64,000 nt of DNA, taken from assembly GCF_047149785.1 (NCBI RefSeq), contig NZ_BAAGBE010000001.1:558001-622000 (forward strand), written 5' to 3'. A model generated the notes under the pieces. The model ran no database searches, had not been told where the DNA came from, and worked only from the letters and a program-made list of their open reading frames with translations. The translations under genes were made by a program, and so were the position numbers. Source of the stretch: Nitrobacter sp047149785. GTDB taxonomy: Bacteria; Pseudomonadota; Alphaproteobacteria; Rhizobiales; Xanthobacteraceae. Shown here in pieces: positions 58,900 to 64,000 of the stretch. Numbering within the stretch: position 1 is the stretch's first letter; every line of letters begins with the position of its first letter.

Positions 58900-59997
58900 G
58901 TGAAAGTACCTTTCAACGATCTGACATGGCAGTGGCGCCATATCGAAAGCGGCGTGCGATCTGATTTCGACCGTGTGTTTGCAAGCAGCCAGTTCTCATC
59001 AGGCTCGTTTGTCGATGCCTTCGAGCGTCAGATCGCGGAATGGTTGAATGTCCCGCACGCGATCGGCGTCAATTCGGGAACGTCGGCGCTTCATCTCGCG
59101 CTTCTCGCTGCCAACGTCGGCAGTGGTGATGAAGTTCTGTTGCCTGCGCATACGTTTATCGGCAGTGCCTGGGGCATTTTGTATATCGGTGCGGTCCCGG
59201 TGTTCTGCGATGTCGATGAACGGACCGGAACGATCGATATCGAGGCCGCGCGTCAACTTGTGACTCCGCGGACACGCGCCATCATTCCCGTTCATCTATA
59301 TGGCCAGCCGGCAAACATGGACGCAGTCGCCAGCTTCGCTCGGGATCACAGTCTAAAGGTGATCGAAGATGCTGCACAATCGATCGGCGCGACTTGGAAT
59401 GGACGTTCCACCGGCACGATGGGAGATCTGGGCTGCATCAGTTTCTATCCCGGAAAAAATCTCGGGGCTGCGGGCGAGGCGGGATTGGTCGTAACTTCTG
59501 ACGATAACTATGCCGGTCGTTTGCGCTCATTGCGCAATCACGCCCAGACCGAGCGATATATTCATGCGGAGCTCGGCTTCAACTATCGGATGGACGGGCT
59601 GCAGGCGGTTGTTCTGAAACACAAGCTGCCGCTTCTGTCAGCGTGGACGAAACGGCGGAGCGAGCTCGCGCTCAGGTATATTGCAGGCCTCGAGGGGCTG
59701 CCGCTCGAAATCCCATCCATCTGGCATCAAACGCATTGCTGGCATCTTTTTGTCATCCGCACGCACTCGCGCAACGCGCTCCGCGATGCATTGTCAAAAT
59801 CCGGGATTGAGACCGGGCTGCACTATCCGGTGCCCCTGCACCGGCAACCTTGCCTGTCTGCCTATGTGAAGCCCGGTGCAACGTATCCGGTGGCTGATAA
59901 ATGGGCAGACGAAGGCCTCTCGCTTCCGCTGTTTGACGGAATGACGGACGAGCAGTTTGATTACGTGGTCAAGACGGTTACTGCCTTCTATCAATAG
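58900..59997 (+). CDS. DegT/DnrJ/EryC1/StrS-family sugar aminotransferase (first copy)
   Basis: 365 residues, GTG start. GVNSGTSALHLALLAANVGS, DEVLLPAHTFIGSAWGILYI, VHLYGQPANMDAVASFARDH, LKVIEDAAQSIGATWNGRST (PLP Asp) and ISFYPGKNLGAAGEAGLVVT with the Schiff-base lysine. Family role: transfers the amino group of glutamate to a keto-sugar nucleotide. It begins 17 nt after the acyltransferase gene, so the two are likely co-expressed. The sugar is unknown. Confidence 0.9.
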   Translation: MKVPFNDLTWQWRHIESGVRSDFDRVFASSQFSSGSFVDAFERQIAEWLNVPHAIGVNSGTSALHLALLAANVGSGDEVLLPAHTFIGSAWGILYIGAVPVFCDVDERTGTIDIEAARQLVTPRTRAIIPVHLYGQPANMDAVASFARDHSLKVIEDAAQSIGATWNGRSTGTMGDLGCISFYPGKNLGAAGEAGLVVTSDDNYAGRLRSLRNHAQTERYIHAELGFNYRMDGLQAVVLKHKLPLLSAWTKRRSELALRYIAGLEGLPLEIPSIWHQTHCWHLFVIRTHSRNALRDALSKSGIETGLHYPVPLHRQPCLSAYVKPGATYPVADKWADEGLSLPLFDGMTDEQFDYVVKTVTAFYQ

Positions 59998-60039
59998 GCC
60001 TTGTGCCACAGGCGGCGATGCCGGGGGAGATGATTTCAC

Positions 60040-60798
60040 ATGTCCAATCTGCCCGACATCGTCATTGGAGGGGCTCCGCGCTCCGGGACCAGCTTTCTGT
60101 GCGAGGTTCTCGATAAGCATCCCGACGTGTATCTGGCAAAGCCGATCGCACCGGAGCCGAAGGTGTTGCTGACCGGGCATCCAGATGGCGACGCGGGAAT
60201 TCTGAAAAGATACGATAGCTATTTCGCTGATGCCCCGCCGCATCTGGTGCGGATCGAGAAGACCACCAACTATTTCGAGAACGAAGATGCGCGATTGCGA
60301 TTCGCGCGATTGCTGCCCAAGACCAAGCTGATCATACTGCTGCGCAATCCTGTCGACCGCGCTTATTCCAATTGGCTCTGGTCGCGCAAGAACGGCCTTG
60401 AGACATTGAGCTTCGAGGAAGCCCTGAGTCTAGAAGGCAAAAGACCGAGTCCCTTGCCGCCAGGGCGAGAAGCTGCACGGCCGTTCGACTACACCACGCG
60501 TGGGCGATACGGGAGTTTGGCGAGAGCCTGGATCGAGGCGTTGGGTCGCGATCGCATCGGGTTCTTCATCTTTGAGGATATTTTGAGTCGACCGGAATAT
60601 TTCGTTGCTGCAATCCAGGCGTTTGGAGGTCTAACGCAGCTTTCCTGGTCCGTCCTGCAGACAGGTCGCATCAATGCGACAGAAGCGGATAAGCCCATCG
60701 ACCCCGAAACGGCAAAGCGACTCCGCGAGCGGTTCGTTGTTGAAATCAGCGATTTTCATGATCTCACAGGCGTTGATGTGTCCGCCTGGGGCGTTTAA
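60040..60798 (+). CDS. Sulfotransferase (PAPS-dependent type)
   Basis: 252 residues with the PAPS-binding elements: the 5'-phosphosulfate loop IVIGGAPRSGTSFLCEVLDK at the N-terminus, and the 3'-phosphate motif IILLRNPVDRAYSNWLWSRK. Also VRIEKTTNYFENEDARLRFA and IGFFIFEDILSRPEYFVAAI. These match the Sulfotransfer family that sulfates sugars or lipids. In this gene company the acceptor is likely a surface polysaccharide or glycolipid. ATG at 60040 follows GGGGGAG at good distance. PAPS synthesis genes are not in the window. Confidence 0.88.
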   Translation: MSNLPDIVIGGAPRSGTSFLCEVLDKHPDVYLAKPIAPEPKVLLTGHPDGDAGILKRYDSYFADAPPHLVRIEKTTNYFENEDARLRFARLLPKTKLIILLRNPVDRAYSNWLWSRKNGLETLSFEEALSLEGKRPSPLPPGREAARPFDYTTRGRYGSLARAWIEALGRDRIGFFIFEDILSRPEYFVAAIQAFGGLTQLSWSVLQTGRINATEADKPIDPETAKRLRERFVVEISDFHDLTGVDVSAWGV

Positions 60799-60892
60799 TG
60801 CGACGACTGCGCGGCCGCAGCGCCGCAGCAGCGCACAGGTTTGTTGCTAGAATGGCGTTGGCGTAACGCGCGCTGGGATGGATGGCAGCGGA

Positions 60893-61918
60893 ATGACAAT
60901 CGGAATTGGATTGGTAGGTTATGGCTACTGGGGGCCGAACCTGCTTCGAAATTTCCGCAGCAATGCGGATTTCCGTGTCATTGGAGTTGCAGACAAGAAG
61001 AGCGAGACCCGCGAGCGCCTCTCGGCCGCATTCCCTGATATTCGCACTTTCGAGGAAGCTGAAATGCTCATCGCCCACCGCGATGTCGATGCCGTGGTAA
61101 TTGCGACTCCCGTCGCGAGTCACTACGGCATCGCGCGACGGGCGCTCGATACCGGGAAGCATGTGCTGGTCGAAAAACCGATGTGTGCCACATTGGACGA
61201 GGCCCGCGATCTTGTTGAACGGGCCAGGCGGAAGTCCCTGGTCCTCATGGTCGACCACACCTTTCTGTTCACCGGTGCGGTCCAGATGATCAAGGAACTG
61301 GTTGCGCGTTCGGCGCTCGGTCAGGTCTGCTATTTCGACTCGCTGCGTGTGAACCTCGGCCTTTTCCAGCCCGATGTGAATTGCCTCTGGGATCTGGGGC
61401 CTCACGATTTGTCCATCATCAACCATCTGATTGACGACGAACTGATTGACGTCGAAGCCTCCGGCTACTGCCACGTCAATCAGGATGCGCCCGACATGGT
61501 GTATCTCACCTTGCACTTCCGGAAGAACTGCATCGCGCACCTGAACCTGAGCTGGATGTCTCCGGTCAAGATCCGCCGCTTCACAATCGGCGGGACCGAC
61601 AAGATGCTCGTTTGGGACGATCTGGACGAGGACCAGAAGATCAAGATCTACAGTTCCGGAATCCACTTTCAGCCAGAAGAACAGCGACCGATGATCATTC
61701 CGCAATACAGGATTGGCGACATCCATTCGCCGCGATTGCGGAAAACGGAAGCGCTCGTCGGCGTCGCGCAACATTTTTCTGATGTTATCCGGGGCAAGAC
61801 GCCGTCTATCATGGACGGAACCGAGGGACTGAAGATCGTGCAGACCCTGGAAATGGCCCAGTCGCGCCTCGATGACAATCTAAAGCGGGTGCGGGCACGG
61901 CGGGACGTGCCACAATGA
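60893..61918 (+). CDS. Gfo/Idh/MocA-family dehydrogenase
   Basis: 341 residues. NAD(P)-binding IGIGLVGYGYWGPNLLRNFR, the catalytic EKP motif in GKHVLVEKPMCATLDEARDL and WDLGPHDLSIINHLIDDELI. Members in glycan clusters (WlbA) oxidise C3 of nucleotide sugars before a DegT transfer. The ATG at 60893 starts the match; 60878 is possible. Ends with ATGA into the epimerase gene. Confidence 0.88.
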   Translation: MTIGIGLVGYGYWGPNLLRNFRSNADFRVIGVADKKSETRERLSAAFPDIRTFEEAEMLIAHRDVDAVVIATPVASHYGIARRALDTGKHVLVEKPMCATLDEARDLVERARRKSLVLMVDHTFLFTGAVQMIKELVARSALGQVCYFDSLRVNLGLFQPDVNCLWDLGPHDLSIINHLIDDELIDVEASGYCHVNQDAPDMVYLTLHFRKNCIAHLNLSWMSPVKIRRFTIGGTDKMLVWDDLDEDQKIKIYSSGIHFQPEEQRPMIIPQYRIGDIHSPRLRKTEALVGVAQHFSDVIRGKTPSIMDGTEGLKIVQTLEMAQSRLDDNLKRVRARRDVPQ

Positions 61919-62931
61919 CGCGAATTCTCGTCACCGGCGGTGCCGGATTCATCGGCAGCCATCTTGTCGATCAGCTCGTTGAACAGGGGCGGCCGGTGAC
62001 CGTGCTGGACGATTTTTCGGTCGGCTTCGAGCGCAATCTGACTGAAGCGAATGGTAAGGGCGACGTGCGCATCGTGCGCGGATCGGTCATCGATGCCGAG
62101 GCGGTGGCGGATGCCTTCGATAATTGTGAAGTAGTCTATCATCTGGCGACCCAATGCGTGCGTCGGTCTCTCACCAGGCCGATGGAATCTCACCACGTCA
62201 ATGCGACGGGGACGATCACACTGCTGGAGGAGGCGCGGCGGCGGCGCATCGGCCGCTTCGTGTACTGTTCGAGTTCGGAAGTGTACGGAAACGCGTCGCG
62301 GGCAGAACTGCGCGAGGACATCACTGTCTGCGCCCCGATGACCGCTTATGGCGCATCGAAGCTGGCGGGCGAGTTGTACACCGAGGCGTACTTGCGGACC
62401 TATGGTGTGCCCACGACCGTCGTGCGCCCCTTCAATGCCTATGGGCCGCGGGCCTATCAGACCGGCGTCCGCGCCGAGGTCTTGCCACGGTTTGTCGGGC
62501 GGGTTCTGAACGGGCTCAGCCCGGTCGTGTTCGGCGATGGTACGAATGCCCGCGACTTTACCTACGTGACCGAGATTGCGCGCGGCATTCGGCTTGCTGG
62601 CGAAACCGATGCCGTCATCGGCCAGCGGGTCAATATCGCACGCGGAAAGCCGGTCACGGTCAACGATCTGGCGCGAGAGGTTCTCACGGCCCTTTCTCGA
62701 AATGACCTGACTATCGAATATCGCGGCGACCGTCCCGGCGATGTCGCCTATCTCCATGCGGATACCGGAAAGGCAAAGGCGTTGCTGGGCTACCGGGCAC
62801 AGATCGAACTCCGCGAAGGGGTGCGCGATTACATCGACTGGGTGCGCGCGACGGTCGATCCGCAGGGTCTGCTGGAGCAGAAAGTCGAGAACTGGGTCAT
62901 GGAAGGCGATGCCAATGCCGTCCGTTCCTGA
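61915..62931 (+). CDS. Extended SDR nucleotide-sugar epimerase/dehydratase
   Basis: 338 residues. RILVTGGAGFIGSHLVDQLV (NAD-binding), the active site VYCSSSEVYGNASRAELRED with Ser, YGASKLAGELYTEAYLRTYG with Tyr-x3-Lys, and VVRPFNAYGPRAYQTGVRAE. UDP-sugar C4 epimerase-like; precise reaction not clear. Start overlaps the upstream dehydrogenase by 4 nt; the next gene starts inside its last 17 nt. Confidence 0.9.
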   Translation: MTRILVTGGAGFIGSHLVDQLVEQGRPVTVLDDFSVGFERNLTEANGKGDVRIVRGSVIDAEAVADAFDNCEVVYHLATQCVRRSLTRPMESHHVNATGTITLLEEARRRRIGRFVYCSSSEVYGNASRAELREDITVCAPMTAYGASKLAGELYTEAYLRTYGVPTTVVRPFNAYGPRAYQTGVRAEVLPRFVGRVLNGLSPVVFGDGTNARDFTYVTEIARGIRLAGETDAVIGQRVNIARGKPVTVNDLAREVLTALSRNDLTIEYRGDRPGDVAYLHADTGKAKALLGYRAQIELREGVRDYIDWVRATVDPQGLLEQKVENWVMEGDANAVRS

Positions 62932-64000
62932 GGTCGCATTCAGTCGGCCATGCTTCGGCATCGAGGAGGAAGAGGCCGCAGCGCGCGCGATCCGCAGCCG
63001 CTGGGTGGTCGGCGGACCCAGCCTCGCCGAGTTTGAAAAGCGATTTGCCGAAGTCTGCGGTGCAGAGAATGCCGTCGGGGTGTCGTCCTGGACGACGGGT
63101 GCGTTTCTGCTGCTGAAGGCGCTGGGGATCGGTCCAGGCGATGAAGTCATCGTGCCGTCCCTGACGTTTATCGCCTCTGTCAATGTCATTATGCATGCGG
63201 GGGCCACACCCGTCTTTGCGGACATCGATCCGGCGACATTCAATATCGATCCGGAGGATGCCGAGCGTAAGGTTACGCCGAGGACGCGAGCCATCTTGCC
63301 GGTCGATCAGATTGGTCTGCCGTGCGAGATTGATCGCTTCCGGACGCTGGCGGCTGCAAAGAATCTCATTCTTATCCAGGATGCCGCCTGTTCGTTCGGA
63401 AGCAAGTTCCGCGGAGCCCCCGTCGGTTCGCTCGCACCATATTCGGTTTTCAGCCTCCATGCCCGGAAAGTGATTACAACAGGTGAGGGCGGCATGATCG
63501 TGACCAATGATGGCGAGCTATCGGCGAAACTCCGCCGCCTGCGCCATCAAGGAATGTCGCTCAGCGACTATCAGCGGCATGCGAGTTCGCCGACCACGTT
63601 CGAATCCTATCCTGAAATCGGCTATAATTTTCGTATCACCGATATCCAGGCCGCAATCGGTGTCGCGCAGATACAGAAACTCGACGGGTTTCTTGCGCGC
63701 CGCCGTGCGATCGCGCAGGCCTATATCGACGGTTTGAAGGATAATGCAATCGTCGTGGCGCCCAGCGTACCGCAGCATGTCGCGCCGAACTGGCAGTCGT
63801 TTCAGGTCAGAGTGCGTGACGGCAAGGTATCGACGCGAAATGCGTTGATGGAACATTTTTATTGTCATGGCGTGGCGACGCGTCGTGGGGTCATGGCGTC
63901 GCATCTTGAAGAGCCCTATCGTCATATGGCTGCCAGACTGCCGCATACCGAGGCCGTGGCGTTGTCGTCGCTGCAACTACCGATTTTTCCCGACATGACG
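62915..64000 (+). CDS. DegT/DnrJ/EryC1/StrS-family aminotransferase (second copy), runs off the right edge
   Basis: The frame stays open from ATG 62915 through the last base, 362 codons so far. The start has GGAAGG 9 nt upstream and overlaps the epimerase end. EKRFAEVCGAENAVGVSSWT, VIVPSLTFIASVNVIMHAGA, LPVDQIGLPCEIDRFRTLAA, LIQDAACSFGSKFRGAPVGS (PLP Asp) and SLHARKVITTGEGGMIVTND with the Schiff-base lysine are in order. It differs well from the copy at 58900 and fits the perosamine/bacillosamine-type class (VDQxGLP). The C-terminal part lies outside the window. Confidence 0.9.
   Translation, partial: MPSVPEVAFSRPCFGIEEEEAAARAIRSRWVVGGPSLAEFEKRFAEVCGAENAVGVSSWTTGAFLLLKALGIGPGDEVIVPSLTFIASVNVIMHAGATPVFADIDPATFNIDPEDAERKVTPRTRAILPVDQIGLPCEIDRFRTLAAAKNLILIQDAACSFGSKFRGAPVGSLAPYSVFSLHARKVITTGEGGMIVTNDGELSAKLRRLRHQGMSLSDYQRHASSPTTFESYPEIGYNFRITDIQAAIGVAQIQKLDGFLARRRAIAQAYIDGLKDNAIVVAPSVPQHVAPNWQSFQVRVRDGKVSTRNALMEHFYCHGVATRRGVMASHLEEPYRHMAARLPHTEAVALSSLQLPIFPDMT

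Noticed and set aside
1..64000. CRISPR arrays, tRNA or rRNA genes, transposases, phage genes
   Set aside because: I looked for direct-repeat arrays, tRNA T-loop signatures and transposase or integrase motifs and found none that could be supported by eye.

Overview
The window reads as chromosomal DNA of an alphaproteobacterium of the Bradyrhizobiaceae (Nitrobacter, Rhodopseudomonas, Bradyrhizobium or Afipia type). The evidence is high GC with dense, short-spaced operons, an alphaproteobacterial NadQ-type regulator beside nadABC, dispersed repeats of a kind I recall from this family, and the gene content. The genus assignment is inference; no rRNA or tRNA gene was seen.

Layout. 0-6 kb: a type I secretion operon (ABC exporter cut by the window edge, HlyD-type adaptor, long Sel1-repeat protein) followed by the wreck of a family 92-like glycosyltransferase. 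6-17 kb: a block whose enzymes are all cobalamin-independent versions of enzymes that also exist in B12-dependent form: metE behind a leftward cobalamin riboswitch, queH, and nrdAB behind a rightward cobalamin riboswitch. A pair of AT-richer tandem paralogues of unknown function sits inside it. The NrdB subunit has Phe in place of the radical Tyr and Glu as first metal ligand, the class Ic signature. 17-18 kb: VOC protein and divergent MarR regulator. 18-22 kb: rmlBA and rmlCD (dTDP-L-rhamnose), divergently arranged and bracketed by inverted copies of a dispersed repeat. 22-30 kb: two very large family 2 glycosyltransferases, an unknown protein, two small ORFs and a GT4-type glycosyltransferase.

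30-36 kb: CbbY-like HAD phosphatase, a PadR regulator, and xfp-ackA, which turn sugar phosphate into acetyl phosphate and then acetate plus ATP. 36-37.6 kb: a decayed stretch with remains of a gluconate 2-dehydrogenase, a 49-residue membrane protein and orphan hairpins. 37.9-42.3 kb: nadQ-nadA-nadB-nadC with a palindromic operator candidate before nadA. 42.5-46 kb: Dabb protein and bioFDA. 46-47.3 kb: CopD-like membrane protein and divergent Crp/Fnr regulator around a perfect TTGCG-N4-CGCAA box. 47.5-52.5 kb: a branched-chain amino acid/amide type ABC importer whose second permease is fused to an ATPase. 52.5-57.4 kb: HIT protein, small proteins including a His-rich secreted one, a cytosolic MCP-GAF receptor, and serine-glyoxylate aminotransferase. 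57.7-64 kb: a surface-sugar cluster (LMW phosphatase, hexapeptide acyltransferase, two DegT aminotransferases, sulfotransferase, Gfo/Idh dehydrogenase, SDR epimerase) that continues past the right edge.

Taken together: much of the window is cell-envelope glycan synthesis (rml, large glycosyltransferases, amino-sugar/sulfotransferase cluster), interleaved with cofactor metabolism (NAD, biotin, B12-responsive enzymes). The strongest leads are the B12-sparing block and the class Ic ribonucleotide reductase inside it.
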